Of a DNA stretch of 57,208 nucleotides, positions 9,600-18,940 are shown piece by piece. The position numbers and the translations under genes were made by a program. The notes under the pieces were generated by a model. The model had not been told where the DNA came from and did no database searches. It was given only the letters and a program-made list of their open reading frames with translations. This DNA is from Hyphomicrobiales bacterium (lineage in GTDB: Bacteria; Pseudomonadota; Alphaproteobacteria; Rhizobiales; Xanthobacteraceae), in NCBI GenBank assembly GCA_003135415.1, contig PLBP01000038.1, positions 188,772-245,979 of the forward strand, read 5' to 3'. Numbering within the stretch: position 1 is the stretch's first letter; the number at the start of each line of letters is the position of its first letter.

Positions 9600-10196
9600 A
9601 TGCCGCGTCTCGATTTCTGGTACGAGTTTGCCTCCACCTATTCCTATCTCGCCGCCATGCGCATCGAACCGCTGGCGAAGGCCGCGGGCGTCGAGGCGCG
9701 CTGGCGGCCGTTTCTGCTCGGGCCGATCTTCAAGGCGCAGGGGATGGAGACCTCGCCGTTCAACCTCTATCCGTTGAAGGGCAAATATATGTGGCGCGAT
9801 ATGGCGCGCTGGTCGGAAGGTTTGAAGTTGCCGAAGTTTGTGCCGCCGAAGAGTTTTCCCGCTCATCCGCTTGCGGCCTCGCGGATTGCGGTCGCGCTTG
9901 ACGATGCAGCGCGCCCCGATTTCACGCGCGCGGTCTATCGGGCGGAATTTACCGAGGGCAAGGACATCGCCGATCCCGCGACCATCAACGAGATTCTCAA
10001 GAAACTCGGCCACGATCCCGCGGCGATGGCCGCGAAAAGCGGCGAGCAGCCGGTGAAAGACAGACTACGCGCCAATACGGAAGAAGCGGCGAAGTTAGAG
10101 ATGTTCGGCGCGCCGAATTTCGTTACCGAGGATGGCGAATTGTTCTGGGGCAACGACCGGCTTGAGCAGGCGCTCGCCTGGGCGAAGAAAAAATAA
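9600..10196 (+). CDS. DsbA-family oxidoreductase, 2-hydroxychromene-2-carboxylate isomerase-like
   Basis: 198 residues starting MPRLDFWYEFASTYSYLA, the characteristic N-terminal strand of kappa-class GST/DsbA-type isomerases in which Ser or Thr replaces the CxxC cysteines. WRPFLLGPIFKAQGM and the C-terminal LEMFGAPNFVTEDGELFWGNDRLEQAL are family segments. Known members isomerise 2-hydroxychromene-2-carboxylate in naphthalene catabolism or bind glutathione. No aromatic degradation genes are nearby, so the real substrate is open. The start at 9600 is chosen over an upstream ATG at 9552 because homologues begin at MPRLDF. Confidence 0.85.
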   Translation: MPRLDFWYEFASTYSYLAAMRIEPLAKAAGVEARWRPFLLGPIFKAQGMETSPFNLYPLKGKYMWRDMARWSEGLKLPKFVPPKSFPAHPLAASRIAVALDDAARPDFTRAVYRAEFTEGKDIADPATINEILKKLGHDPAAMAAKSGEQPVKDRLRANTEEAAKLEMFGAPNFVTEDGELFWGNDRLEQALAWAKKK

Positions 10197-10211
10197 AACG
10201 ATCGGGCCGTT

Positions 10212-10667
10212 TCAGATATTCTCGGCGGATTGAGCGGAATTTTCGCGCCAAAGCCCGGTCGTGCGGCCGGCAACCAGCCAATAAACGATCCCGGCGGCGA
10301 CGCCCGCGGCGAGCGTGATCTGCACGGTGCGGTCGAACGGGTCTGCGGCCGTGGCGGTGGGAAACGTCAGCCCATAGAGCAAGCCGCCGGTGCCGCCTGC
10401 GAGCGCGTAGAAAAATAGCGAGCGAAGTCCAAGCGTCTCGGCGATCAAAATCACGATCACTGCCGGAACGAAGGCGATGGCCGAGATGAAGGCGGCCGAG
10501 GTCAGGATAGCTCCCCACAGAATGAGCCAATCGAAATTGTCGAAGGGCCCGTTCAGCGTGCCCGCGGGCAGCGTCGCGATCACGAGCACAGCGCCGCCGG
10601 CGAGGCAGCCGAACAAAAAGCCGAAGATGACGGCGAAGAAGCGGATGAAGAGCGCCACGGCGTTCAA
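10212..10667 (-). CDS. Small four-helix membrane protein of unknown function
   Basis: About 151 residues with four hydrophobic segments (roughly residues 5-30, 42-70, 75-97 and 120-142) and a polar C-terminal tail. The start is taken as the TTG at 10667, which overlaps the rlmN stop as TTGA; a GTG at 10658 is also possible. I do not recognise a named domain. Coupling to rlmN suggests co-expression but not a shared function. The longer open frame reaching 10868 merely overlaps rlmN and is not supported. Confidence 0.6.
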   Translation of the reverse strand: MNAVALFIRFFAVIFGFLFGCLAGGAVLVIATLPAGTLNGPFDNFDWLILWGAILTSAAFISAIAFVPAVIVILIAETLGLRSLFFYALAGGTGGLLYGLTFPTATAADPFDRTVQITLAAGVAAGIVYWLVAGRTTGLWRENSAQSAENI

Positions 10668-11863
10668 TCCGTCATCGCCATGGCGCGCAACGCCATTCGT
10701 TCGCGCGCGCTCAATTTTTGCGTTTCCGATTTCAATTGTCCGCAGGCGGCGAGAATGTCGCGGCCCCGCGGCGTGCGCACCGGGCTCGCATAACCCGCAT
10801 TGAACACGATTTCCGAGAAACGTTCGATGGTTTCCCAATCCGAACACTCGTATTTCGTGCCGGGCCACGGATTGAACGGGATGAGGTTGATCTTGGCGGG
10901 AATGCCCTTGAGCAATTTCACCAGCGCCTTGGCGTCGGCGGGCGTGTCGTTGACCCCCTTCAGCATGACGTATTCGAAGGTGATCCGCTTGGCGTTCGAA
11001 ACCCCGGGATAGTTCCGGCAGGCTTCCAGCAACTCCGCGATCGGATATTTCTTGTTGAGCGGCACGAGCTCTTCGCGCAATTCATCGCGCGCCGCGTGCA
11101 GGGAAACGGCGAGCATGGTGCCGACTTCGCGCCCCAGGGGCTCGATCATCGGCACGACGCCGGAGGTCGAAACCGTGATCCGGCGCTTGCCGATTGAAAG
11201 GCCGTCGCCGTCGGCGATCGTCTCGATCGCGGTTTTGACGTTGTCGAAATTATAAAGCGGCTCGCCCATCCCCATGAAGACTATGTTCGAGATCATGCGA
11301 GCACCCTCAGTGGGCAGGATCGCTTCTTCGGGACGCGCGGCACCCGGCCATTCGCCGAGCCGGTCGCGCGCGACCATCACTTGGCCCACGATCTCGGCGG
11401 CGGAGAGATTGCGCACCAGCGGCTGGGTGCCGGTGTGGCAGAACGTGCAGGTGAGCGTACAGCCGATCTGCGAGGAGACGCAGAGCGTGCCGCGGTCGGC
11501 CTCGGGGATATAGACCGTTTCGATCTCGTACGGCTTCTCGCCGGGGGTCTCCGCTGCCACGCGTAACAGCCACTTGCGCGTACCGTCGCTGGAAACCTGT
11601 TCCACCACCACTTCCGGCCGCGTCAGCGTGTAGTGCTCGGCGAGCATCGCGCGCAGCGTTTTCGAGACGCTGGTCATTTCGGAGAAGTCGTGCGTGCCGC
11701 GGAAATAGATCCAGTGCCAGAGTTGGGAGACGCGCATCCGTAACTGGTCCGCGGGCACGCCGATCGCGGCGAGCGCTTCCGCGAGCGCCACGCGGCCGAG
11801 GCCGGCAAGCGAGGGCTTTTTACTTGCCGTCTCGGCGGTTTTTAAAGTCGCGGCCAAACTCAT
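10664..11863 (-). CDS. rlmN: Dual-specificity 23S rRNA A2503 / tRNA A37 C2-methyltransferase
   Basis: 399 residues. It is a radical SAM enzyme that methylates C2 of adenosine in 23S rRNA and tRNA. The 4Fe-4S cysteines are in GCTLTCTFC (Cys135, 139, 142), and a C-terminal Cys in ILAACGQL is the candidate methyl carrier. [17 protein letters not shown] and [12 protein letters not shown] are family segments. The start at 11863 (MSLAATLK) is preferred over an upstream extension into ialB. It follows ialB on the same strand by 7 bp. Confidence 0.96.
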   Translation of the reverse strand: MSLAATLKTAETASKKPSLAGLGRVALAEALAAIGVPADQLRMRVSQLWHWIYFRGTHDFSEMTSVSKTLRAMLAEHYTLTRPEVVVEQVSSDGTRKWLLRVAAETPGEKPYEIETVYIPEADRGTLCVSSQIGCTLTCTFCHTGTQPLVRNLSAAEIVGQVMVARDRLGEWPGAARPEEAILPTEGARMISNIVFMGMGEPLYNFDNVKTAIETIADGDGLSIGKRRITVSTSGVVPMIEPLGREVGTMLAVSLHAARDELREELVPLNKKYPIAELLEACRNYPGVSNAKRITFEYVMLKGVNDTPADAKALVKLLKGIPAKINLIPFNPWPGTKYECSDWETIERFSEIVFNAGYASPVRTPRGRDILAACGQLKSETQKLSARERMALRAMAMTD

Positions 11864-11870
11864 GGCATTC

Positions 11871-12479
11871 CTACTTGCATTCCTGGGCGATGCGGTCGAG
11901 TGCCTGCCCGATGCCGGACAGCGAATAGCGATCACTGGTGGGGTTGCCGCGCTGCGAGGTGCTCTTGACGGTAAAGTCGCGGCCCTTGCGCAGCGCATCG
12001 ATCAGGCGCGCCTCTTCCGCGGCGTTCTTCATCCAGGCGCCGTCGTTCTTGGTGAAGAACGGAAATGAAGCGGTGCCGACGTCGACGGTCGCGTCGGCGC
12101 CGTCCTTGATCGCGAAGCCGACGACAACGCTTACCTCGTTGCGGACGTTCTCGCCCGGGCGCGTGCTGATGAAGAAATACCCCGGATCGCGCTTGAGGCC
12201 GCCGGGCTGCCGCTCCTTGGGCTGCGAGAGCGCGTAGCAGATCTTGGTCTTGGCTGCCTGGCTGACATAAACGCCCCAATCGCCGTATTGCACGATCAAC
12301 GAGGGTGCGGCTCCCGTGCCCGCGCCCTGTGCCGGTTGCGGATCGTCTTTCGGCTTAGCTGGCTGTTTCGCATCCTTTTTCTGCGACGGTGGCGCCGCCA
12401 TTTGCGCCAGCGCCGCGAACGGCAGGCTGACGGCGAGGATACTTGCGGCAAGGCAAGCGAAAAGCGGACGAGGGGTCAT
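11871..12479 (-). CDS. Invasion-associated locus B (IalB) family periplasmic protein
   Basis: 202 residues with a signal peptide ([19 protein letters not shown], cleavage likely after ALA near residue 25), then a Lys/Pro/Gln-rich linker to about residue 52 and an IalB domain. The domain has [41 protein letters not shown] and a late Cys (AQECK). IalB was named from Bartonella erythrocyte invasion, but the family is general in Hyphomicrobiales and is probably a small envelope protein with a structural disulfide. The gene lies upstream of rlmN and its 5' flank carries the two palindromes. Confidence 0.85.
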   Translation of the reverse strand: MTPRPLFACLAASILAVSLPFAALAQMAAPPSQKKDAKQPAKPKDDPQPAQGAGTGAAPSLIVQYGDWGVYVSQAAKTKICYALSQPKERQPGGLKRDPGYFFISTRPGENVRNEVSVVVGFAIKDGADATVDVGTASFPFFTKNDGAWMKNAAEEARLIDALRKGRDFTVKSTSQRGNPTSDRYSLSGIGQALDRIAQECK

Positions 12480-12573
12480 GGGTATTTCCTAAGTCTGAGC
12501 CGCGTTTCGAATCCGCGAACGCGAACGAACCATTCCCGCAGATACGAAAAATAGCGGCCGGCGGCTCGTATGC

Positions 12574-12651
12574 CTAGTGCCCCGAACCCGAAGTTCGCGC
12601 GCACGATGCGGCAAACGCGATCGCGAACTTCGGGTTCAAAAGGGGCACTAG
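12574..12651. repeat. Palindromic element A (78 bp)
   Basis: The outer arms CTAGTGCCCC (12574-12583) and its complement (12642-12651), and the inner 16-bp arms starting GAACCCGAAGTTCG (12584-12599 with 12622-12637), are perfect inverted repeats. The only break is an AAAA bulge in the right arm. The loop is 22 nt. Together with element B it fills much of the 332-bp gap between ialB and the quinone oxidoreductase. No ORF is supportable inside it. Confidence 0.9.
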
Positions 12652-12667
12652 AATGAGTCATGAGTTG

Positions 12668-12743
12668 CTAGTGGTCCTTAGATTCCGAAGTTCGTATCGG
12701 AATGTGCTGCGAATTCTTACGAACTTCGGAATCAGACCACTAG
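12668..12743. repeat. Palindromic element B (76 bp), related to element A
   Basis: The outer arms CTAGTGGTC (12668-12676) pair with 12735-12743, and the inner 16-bp arms starting GATTCCGAAGTTCG (12681-12696) pair with 12718-12733. A 4-nt/1-nt internal loop separates outer and inner stems and the terminal loop is 21 nt. The architecture and the core CCGAAGTTCG are shared with element A, 16 bp upstream. Where the inner arms differ, both sides differ together, so pairing is kept. Confidence 0.9.
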
Positions 12744-12811
12744 CCATGGACGCCGCCGAAAAAATGGCGCAAACACGCCCGCCATCCCCAATTTTGCGCA
12801 AGGCCATCTCG

Positions 12812-13792
12812 ATGAAAGCCGTTCTTTGCCGGCGCGCGGGGCCCCCGGAAACCCTCGAACTCGCCGATCTGCCGGATCCCGTGCCCGCAAAAGGCGACGT
12901 GGTGGTCGACATCGCGGCCGCCGCGCTCAACTTCTTCGACACGCTCATCATCGCCGGCAAATATCAATACAAGCCGGAATTTCCGTTTTCGCCCGCCGCC
13001 GAATTTTCCGGGACGGTATCGGCGCTCGGACCCGGGGTCAGCGGGTTCAAGGTCGGCGACAAGGTATGCGGTTACTCGGGGCATGGCGCGGCGCGCGAGA
13101 AGCTCGCGATTTCGACCGACCGGCTGGTGTTGGTGCCGCCCACGCTCGATCTCGACCGCGCCGCCGGTCTCTTTGTCACCTACGGAACCACGATCCATGC
13201 GTTGCAAGATCGCGCCAAGATCAAGCCGGGCGAGACGCTTGCGGTGCTGGGCGCCGCTGGCGGCACGGGGTTAGCCGCGATCGAACTCGGCAAGATTTTC
13301 GGTGCGCGGGTGATCGCCTGCGCCTCTTCGGAGGACAAGCTCGAATTCTGCCGCAAGCATGGCGCCGACGAAGTCATCGATTATTCGAAGGAAGACTTGA
13401 AAGAACGTTTGCGCGAGCTGACCGGCGGCAAGGGCGCCGACGTCGTTTACGATCCGGTCGGCGGCCCTTACGCGGAGCCGGCCTTGCGCTCGACCGCGTG
13501 GGAAGGGCGTTTTCTCGTCATCGGCTTTGCCGCCGGCGAGATTCCGAAAATCCCGCTCAATCTCGCGCTGTTGAAAGGCTGCGAGATCGTCGGCGTGTTT
13601 TGGGGCGAATTCATACGCCGCCATCCCGAGCGGCTGCGCGCCCAGATCAAGAGCTTGCTCCAATGGGTGCATGAGGGACGCCTGTCGGCGCACGTCGATG
13701 CGACCTATCCGTTCGAGCGGGCGGTGGAAGCCTTCGCCGCCATCGGTGCGCGCAAGGTCAAGGGCAAGGTGCTGTTGAAGCCCAAAGTCTAG
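12812..13792 (+). CDS. NADPH:quinone oxidoreductase family (zinc-independent medium-chain dehydrogenase)
   Basis: 326 residues starting MKAVLCRRAGPPETL. The N-terminal GroES-like domain has ALNFFDTLIIAGKYQ and PFSPAAEFSGTVSALGPGV. The nucleotide-binding domain has LGAAGGTGLAAIELGKIFGARVIA (AAGGTG at 148-153) and the substrate-side GGKGADVVYDPVGG. Zinc ligands are absent, as expected for QOR-type members that reduce quinones or enoyl compounds with NADPH. The start at 12812 is chosen because the 53-residue upstream extension translates palindrome B. The TAG stop shares CTAG with the convergent DUF1232 gene. Confidence 0.9.
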   Translation: MKAVLCRRAGPPETLELADLPDPVPAKGDVVVDIAAAALNFFDTLIIAGKYQYKPEFPFSPAAEFSGTVSALGPGVSGFKVGDKVCGYSGHGAAREKLAISTDRLVLVPPTLDLDRAAGLFVTYGTTIHALQDRAKIKPGETLAVLGAAGGTGLAAIELGKIFGARVIACASSEDKLEFCRKHGADEVIDYSKEDLKERLRELTGGKGADVVYDPVGGPYAEPALRSTAWEGRFLVIGFAAGEIPKIPLNLALLKGCEIVGVFWGEFIRRHPERLRAQIKSLLQWVHEGRLSAHVDATYPFERAVEAFAAIGARKVKGKVLLKPKV

Positions 13793-14151
13793 TCCGCGCC
13801 GCCTTCGAGCTTCTTTAGCGCGCGCCGCGCCGCCTCGCGGTGCTCGGGCAGCATGTGCGAAGCGACCATGCGGATGGTGGTCGCGAGCACCGCGGCGTCA
13901 TCGGTGTAGCCGATCAGCGGAAGGTAATCCGGGATCACGTCGAATGGCATAATAAAATAGGCGAGCGCGCCCCAAAGGGCCGCGCGCACGGAGAGCGGCG
14001 TTTGCCGGTCGAGCGCGCAGTAATAAGCCGCAAGCGCATCCTCCGCGAACGGAATACGCGCGGCGACCGCCTTCATCTTCTTCCAGAAGCCCGCCTTGAC
14101 GCGGGCTTCGTCGTTTGCCGGTTGGGCGTGGCTGGCCGTGGAGAAAGCCAT
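13789..14151 (-). CDS. DUF1232 (YkvA-like) membrane-associated protein
   Basis: 120 residues. The DUF1232 core is ALWGALAYFIMPFDVIPDYLPLIGYTDDAAVLATTIRMV, with the typical hydrophobic stretch and the DxIPD motif. The family is widespread and of unknown biochemical function. The start at 14151 (MAFSTASHAQ) is preferred over a longer frame to 14205 that has no homologue-like sequence. It converges on the quinone oxidoreductase with overlapping TAG stops. Confidence 0.8.
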   Translation of the reverse strand: MAFSTASHAQPANDEARVKAGFWKKMKAVAARIPFAEDALAAYYCALDRQTPLSVRAALWGALAYFIMPFDVIPDYLPLIGYTDDAAVLATTIRMVASHMLPEHREAARRALKKLEGGAD

Positions 14152-14214
14152 TCGTCTGTCCCTCGATTGCACGCCGTGAGATGGTCTTCTCCCGGCGCTT
14201 CGCAAGAGTGCCGT

Positions 14215-14751
14215 TTATTGCAGCGGGTAGGCTGCCTCGATCACGTAAGGTCCCCCCCCGACGGAAGCACGCGATGAAAACAGGACGAAACGCGTAACCG
14301 GAAAAGGCGGAGTTTTAAAGGCGCCGCGGATCGCGAGATAGTCAGCAACTTCGCGGCTCGACGAGTCGCGGAGCCGCGCGAGCGTTACATGCGGCGTGAA
14401 CTTGCGCTGCTCGGGCGGGAGTCCCATGCGCTGCAAAATCCGCTCGTGCTCGGCTTGCAGCTCGGCGAGACGACCATTCGCAGCCGCCACCATGGCGATG
14501 ACCGCGCGCGGCTTCTTGCCGCCGAAGTGTTCCAATCCGTTGAGGGCGATTTCGAAGGGACGCCGCACCACGCCGCCGAGTATTTGCGTCACGTCGCGCG
14601 CGACGGCGTGATCCACGTCGCCAATGAAGCGGAGCGTGAGGTGGTAATTTTCGGAGGCGATCCAGCGCGCGCCAGGAATCCCGCCGCGCAGGAGCGAAAG
14701 GGATTGCGCCACCTCGGCGGGGATCTCGACGCCGGTGAAGATTCGCGGCAT
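14215..14751 (-). CDS. thpR: RNA 2',3'-cyclic phosphodiesterase
   Basis: 178 residues of the 2H phosphoesterase superfamily. The two HxTx motifs are HLTL at 37-40 and HVTL at 121-124, spaced as in ThpR/LigT. The family opens 2',3'-cyclic phosphates at RNA ends and can ligate tRNA halves in vitro. The biological substrate in bacteria is uncertain. The start MPRIFTGVEIP agrees with the usual N-terminal strand. The TesA-like esterase ends 1 bp upstream on the same strand, so the two are probably co-transcribed. Confidence 0.9.
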   Translation of the reverse strand: MPRIFTGVEIPAEVAQSLSLLRGGIPGARWIASENYHLTLRFIGDVDHAVARDVTQILGGVVRRPFEIALNGLEHFGGKKPRAVIAMVAAANGRLAELQAEHERILQRMGLPPEQRKFTPHVTLARLRDSSSREVADYLAIRGAFKTPPFPVTRFVLFSSRASVGGGPYVIEAAYPLQ

Positions 14752-14752
14752 G

Positions 14753-15472
14753 TCACGAAGCTTTGCGCGCCCGCACCCGTTGAATCAATGCCTCGGCGGA
14801 CGGCAAAATCGTTTTCACCACCACGTCGACGCCAGCGGCTGTGGGATGGATGCCATCGGCCTGATTGAGGGCGGCATTGCCGGCGACGCCCTTGAGGAAA
14901 AAGGGCTCGAGAATTAGCCCATGTTTTTTCGAGAGTGCGGGGTAGATGGCGTCGAAGGCCGCGAAATAGCCCTCGCCAAGATTGCGCGGTGCGTACATGC
15001 CGGCGAGCAACACCTCGATGTTGCGGGCCTTTAGACGCCGAATGACCTCGTCGAGATTTTGGCTGATGATCGCCGGCAGAACTCCCCTGAACGCGTCATT
15101 GGTGCCAAACTCGAGGATCACAGCTTGGGTACCGGCGGCCACCGACCAATCGAGCCGCGCAAGCGCAGCCGAAGTCGTATCGCCGGAGACGCCGGCGTTG
15201 ACGATCGCGACATCATAACCTTTCGCCTTCAAGGCCACGGCGAGCTTGCTGGGGAAGGCATCTTGTATCGGCAGTCCGAGCCCGGCCGTCAGGCTGTCGC
15301 CAAAGGCCACGATCCTGACCGGATCGGCTATCGCCTCCGGTGCATGCAGGAACCAGGCGGCCGCGCACAAGGCCGCGAGCGATGCTAGGAAGAGCTTGCG
15401 CCGCCGCGACGACGCCCCATTTTTGGCCGACCGCTGATCGGCGTTAAACAGCAAGGAATTAAACTTTCGCAT
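14753..15472 (-). CDS. tesA: TesA-like arylesterase/lysophospholipase (SGNH hydrolase)
   Basis: 239 residues with a basic N-terminus and signal peptide (about 1-49, cleavage after IADP or AIA). SGNH blocks are GDSLTAG (nucleophile Ser60), GVSGDTT, GTNDAFRG (Asn125) and DGIHPT (Asp206, His209). Members are periplasmic thioesterases, arylesterases and lysophospholipases. The gene diverges from a YbbA/YbbP-type ABC transporter, the same order as tesA-ybbAP in Escherichia coli. Its start codon overlaps the start of the divergent gene within the shared CATG at 15470-15473. Confidence 0.87.
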   Translation of the reverse strand: MRKFNSLLFNADQRSAKNGASSRRRKLFLASLAALCAAAWFLHAPEAIADPVRIVAFGDSLTAGLGLPIQDAFPSKLAVALKAKGYDVAIVNAGVSGDTTSAALARLDWSVAAGTQAVILEFGTNDAFRGVLPAIISQNLDEVIRRLKARNIEVLLAGMYAPRNLGEGYFAAFDAIYPALSKKHGLILEPFFLKGVAGNAALNQADGIHPTAAGVDVVVKTILPSAEALIQRVRARKAS

Positions 15473-16205
15473 GGATGCACCGTTGAAACCGCTGCGTTAC
15501 GACCCCATCGCCGTCGCCATGGAGGGCGTCGACCTGTCGCTCGGTACAGGTAGGGCGCGCGTTCATATCCTCAAGCAGGCATCGCTTCAAATCGCGGCGG
15601 GCGAGGCGGTGGGTCTCGTTGGTCCGTCCGGCTCGGGTAAATCGACCCTGTTGATGGTCATGGCAGGGCTTGAGCGGCCGGATGCGGGCCGCGTTCGCAT
15701 CGCGGGCGAGGAATTGGGCGCCCTCAGCGAGGACAAACTCGCGCGCTTTCGCGGCCGCGCGGTGGGAATCGTCTTTCAGTCCTTTCATCTCATCCCCACA
15801 ATGACTGCGCTCGAAAACGTCGCGGTGCCGCTCGAATTGGCCAACCGCAGCGACGCGCTCGCGCGTGCGCGGCACGAACTTGAAAGCGTAGGACTCGGCG
15901 ACCGGTTCGGACATTATCCCGCGCAACTTTCCGGCGGTGAGCAGCAGCGGGTGGCGCTTGCGCGCGCGCTCGCGCCGATGCCGGCGCTTTTGATCGCCGA
16001 CGAGCCGACCGGAAATCTCGACGAGACGACCGGTAAGGAAATCATGGACTTGCTGTTTGCGAAACGCGCCGAACACAAATCGACGCTTGTGCTCGTCACC
16101 CATGACGCCAATTTGGTGAAGCGTTGCAGCCGGGTCGTGCGCATGCGCTCGGGACAGGTCGAGGAAGCGGCGGCTCAGCCCGCGGCGGTGGCGAGGGCGC
16201 GGTGA
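15471..16205 (+). CDS. ybbA: ABC transporter ATP-binding protein (YbbA/LolD-like)
   Basis: 244 residues. Walker A is GPSGSGKST (51-59), the signature LSGGEQQR is at 153-160 and Walker B leads into DEPTGNLD (177-184), the hallmark of the MacB/LolD/FtsE ATPase group. An alternative ATG at 15522 would drop a short leader and free the intergenic region. The permease starts on this gene's stop (GTGA). By position next to tesA it corresponds to YbbA, whose substrate is unknown; lipids or lipoproteins are possible from family membership. Confidence 0.88.
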   Translation: MDAPLKPLRYDPIAVAMEGVDLSLGTGRARVHILKQASLQIAAGEAVGLVGPSGSGKSTLLMVMAGLERPDAGRVRIAGEELGALSEDKLARFRGRAVGIVFQSFHLIPTMTALENVAVPLELANRSDALARARHELESVGLGDRFGHYPAQLSGGEQQRVALARALAPMPALLIADEPTGNLDETTGKEIMDLLFAKRAEHKSTLVLVTHDANLVKRCSRVVRMRSGQVEEAAAQPAAVARAR

Positions 16206-18775
16206 CGGCGTTCGTTTCCGCTCGGCCTACGCTCGCGGGAAGCACAGCGCTCGCGCTGAAACTCGCGGTCCGCGAATTGCGCGGCGGCGTGCGCGGCTTC
16301 GGGGTTTTCCTCGCTTGTCTCGCGCTCGGCGTGGCGGCGATTTCAGGCGTGGGCTCGGTTTCGCGCGCGCTGTCCGACGGGCTCGCGCGCCAGGGCGGGG
16401 TGATTCTGGGCGGTGACGTGGCGCTGTCACTCATTCATCGCGAAGCGACCCCCGCGGAATTGAATTTCATGGAGGAGCGCGGACGCGTCGGGGTGGTTGG
16501 CACCATGCGCGCGATGGCGCGCGCGGGCGACAATAACGCGACGCTTGTGGAGTTGAAGGCGGTCGATGCGAGCTATCCGCTCGCGGGCGAGATCAAGCTC
16601 GATCCGCCGGAGGGGCTGGTGACCTCGCTTGCCGCACCCGTCGGCGTCTACGGCGCCGCCGCCGATCCCGCATTGCTCGCGCGCCTCGGAATCGCTGCCG
16701 GCGAGCGCGTCAAGATCGGCGATGCCACCTTCGAAATCACCGCGACGATCGTGTCGGAGCCCGACAAGCTCGCGCAAGGAATCGGCTTCGGTCCGCGGCT
16801 GATCGTCGCGAGCGGAGCGCTGCGCGCGACCAATCTCTTGCAGCCGGGCAGTCTCGTGCGCTGGACCTATCGCGTGAAGCTCGACGATGCGAGCGCGCGC
16901 GGTCTCGCCGAATTCGTGAGCGAGACGCGGCAACGCTTTCCCGACGCGGGTTGGGAAATCCGCACAAGGACCAGCGCCTCGCCGCAGCTCGAGCGCAATG
17001 TGCGGCGCTTTTCTGAATTCCTCACGCTGGTGGGGTTGACGGCGCTCCTCATCGGCGGGGTGGGCGTCGCGAACGCCGTCAAGCATTACCTCGACCGCAA
17101 GAGCGCGACGATCGCGACGCTGAAGGCGGTGGGCGCGACCGGTGGCACGGTGTTCTCGATTTATCTCGCCGAGGTCGGGTTGCTTGCGCTCGTCGGCATC
17201 GGCATCGGCCTCCTCGCCGGGGCGGCACTGCCGTTCGCCGTTTCCTACGGCTTCGAAGCCGTGCTTCCGCTTCCCTTCGTTCCGTCGATCCAGCCGGCAG
17301 CACTTCTGCTCGCACTGCTCTACGGCGCGCTGATCACGCTCGCCTTCGTGCTGTGGCCGCTCGGACGCGCCCATGACGTCGCGGTTTCGGCGCTCTTCCG
17401 CGACAGGATCGAGCCAAGCGGTACGTGGCCGCGGCGGCGTTATGTGGTGCTGACGGTCATTGCCATTGCCGCTCTTGCGGGGCTCGCGATCGGTGCAGCC
17501 GAAGACCGCAGGATCGCACTGATCTACGTCGTGGCGTCGGCGGCCGTCTTTGTTGTGCTTCGCTTGCTCGCCGCCGCCATCATGGCCGTTTCCCGCCGCG
17601 CGCCGCGGCCGCGCTCGACGACGCTCCGCCTCGCACTCTCCAACATTTACCGGCCGGGCGCGCTCACGCCTTCGGCGGTGCTCTCGCTCGGCCTTGGGCT
17701 GTCGCTTCTCGTCACGCTCGCGCTGATCGAGGGAAATTTGCGCCGCCAGCTCACCTCCACGCTGCCGAAACAAGCGCCGAGCTTCTTCTTTCTCGACGTC
17801 ACGTCGGCGGAAGCGGAGCGTTTCAATGCGTTTGTCCGCGGCCATTCGCCGTCCGACGCGCGGCTCGACGAAGTGCCGATGCTGCGCGGCCGCATTGTAA
17901 GCTTGAAAGGTGTCGCCGCCGAAGAAATCAAGCCCGATCCCGAGGCCGCGTGGGTGTTGCAATCGGATCGCGGCATCACCTTCGCGGAGGACGTGCCGGA
18001 AGGCACGACGATCGTCGATGGCGCCTGGTGGCCGAATGATTATGACGGGCCGCCGGCAGTCTCGTTCGAAAAGCGGATCGCCGATCTTCTGAAGCTGAAG
18101 GTGGGCGATCCGATCGTCGTCAACGTGCTCGGCCGCAATGTCGAGGCCACGATCGCCAGTCTTCGCCGGGTCGACTGGGAAAATCTCGGTATCAATTTCG
18201 TGATGCTGTTCCCGCCGAACACATTCCACGGCGCGCCTTACAATTTGCTCGCGACGCTGACCTATGAGGACGGCGGAAAGCCGGATACGGAGCTGCAACT
18301 GATCAAAGAAATCGCACTCGCCTTCCCGGCCGTGACGACCGTACGCGTGAAAGAAGCGCTCGACGCCATCAATTCGATCGTCAACGACCTGTCGGTGGCG
18401 GTGCGCGCCGCCGCCGGAATCACGCTAATCGCGAGTATTCTCGTGCTCGCCGGTGCGCTCGCGGCCGGTCATCACACGCGCGTCTATGACGCGGTGATCC
18501 TGAAAACGCTGGGGGCAACACGCGGGCGGCTCATACTTGCCTATGGGCTCGAATACGCGATCCTTGGCTTGATTACAGCGGTGATCGCGACCGGGACGGG
18601 CGCCGCCGCCGGAGCTTATGTCGTCAAAGAGGTCATGCATTTCCGTTTCGTTTTCACGCCCTCGGCGGCGATCGTCGCGGCGGGCGTGGCGGTCTTCTTC
18701 ACGGTCGCTTTCGGGCTAGTGGGTACTTGGAGGGCGCTGGGGCAAAAACCGGCCTCGGTATTGAGGAATTTGTGA
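16202..18775 (+). CDS. ybbP: ABC transporter permease, FtsX/MacB-like (YbbP)
   Basis: 857 residues from the GTG that overlaps the ATPase stop. One N-terminal helix (about residues 25-47) is followed by a large periplasmic domain. Then comes a FtsX domain with helices near 275-300, 330-360 and 380-405, central helices near 425-480, a second periplasmic domain, and a final FtsX set with DAVILKTLGATRGRL. The duplicated FtsX layout fits YbbP/DUF214-type export permeases, which move hydrophobic or lipid-like molecules out of the inner membrane. The substrate is not deducible. It forms an operon with ybbA. Confidence 0.88.
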   Translation: MTAFVSARPTLAGSTALALKLAVRELRGGVRGFGVFLACLALGVAAISGVGSVSRALSDGLARQGGVILGGDVALSLIHREATPAELNFMEERGRVGVVGTMRAMARAGDNNATLVELKAVDASYPLAGEIKLDPPEGLVTSLAAPVGVYGAAADPALLARLGIAAGERVKIGDATFEITATIVSEPDKLAQGIGFGPRLIVASGALRATNLLQPGSLVRWTYRVKLDDASARGLAEFVSETRQRFPDAGWEIRTRTSASPQLERNVRRFSEFLTLVGLTALLIGGVGVANAVKHYLDRKSATIATLKAVGATGGTVFSIYLAEVGLLALVGIGIGLLAGAALPFAVSYGFEAVLPLPFVPSIQPAALLLALLYGALITLAFVLWPLGRAHDVAVSALFRDRIEPSGTWPRRRYVVLTVIAIAALAGLAIGAAEDRRIALIYVVASAAVFVVLRLLAAAIMAVSRRAPRPRSTTLRLALSNIYRPGALTPSAVLSLGLGLSLLVTLALIEGNLRRQLTSTLPKQAPSFFFLDVTSAEAERFNAFVRGHSPSDARLDEVPMLRGRIVSLKGVAAEEIKPDPEAAWVLQSDRGITFAEDVPEGTTIVDGAWWPNDYDGPPAVSFEKRIADLLKLKVGDPIVVNVLGRNVEATIASLRRVDWENLGINFVMLFPPNTFHGAPYNLLATLTYEDGGKPDTELQLIKEIALAFPAVTTVRVKEALDAINSIVNDLSVAVRAAAGITLIASILVLAGALAAGHHTRVYDAVILKTLGATRGRLILAYGLEYAILGLITAVIATGTGAAAGAYVVKEVMHFRFVFTPSAAIVAAGVAVFFTVAFGLVGTWRALGQKPASVLRNL

Positions 18776-18940
18776 TTTCACGGCCCCGGAAGCAGGTTTT
18801 TCACCGTTCGAGGAACCTTTCCGGGAATTCACTTGCCGCCCCAATCCGCGGTCCCCATATTAGCGGCCGGAATCGGCCATGAGACCCTGATCGCAACAGG
18901 GCCCGCCGCGAATGGGAGCTTAGAGGGAAAAGAGGTCATC

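Noticed and set aside
16427-18298. 623-codon antisense frame across the YbbP-type permease
   Set aside because: Shadow of a GC-rich gene: the plus-strand frame has clear FtsX domains, while this one is Arg/Glu/His-rich with no family pattern.
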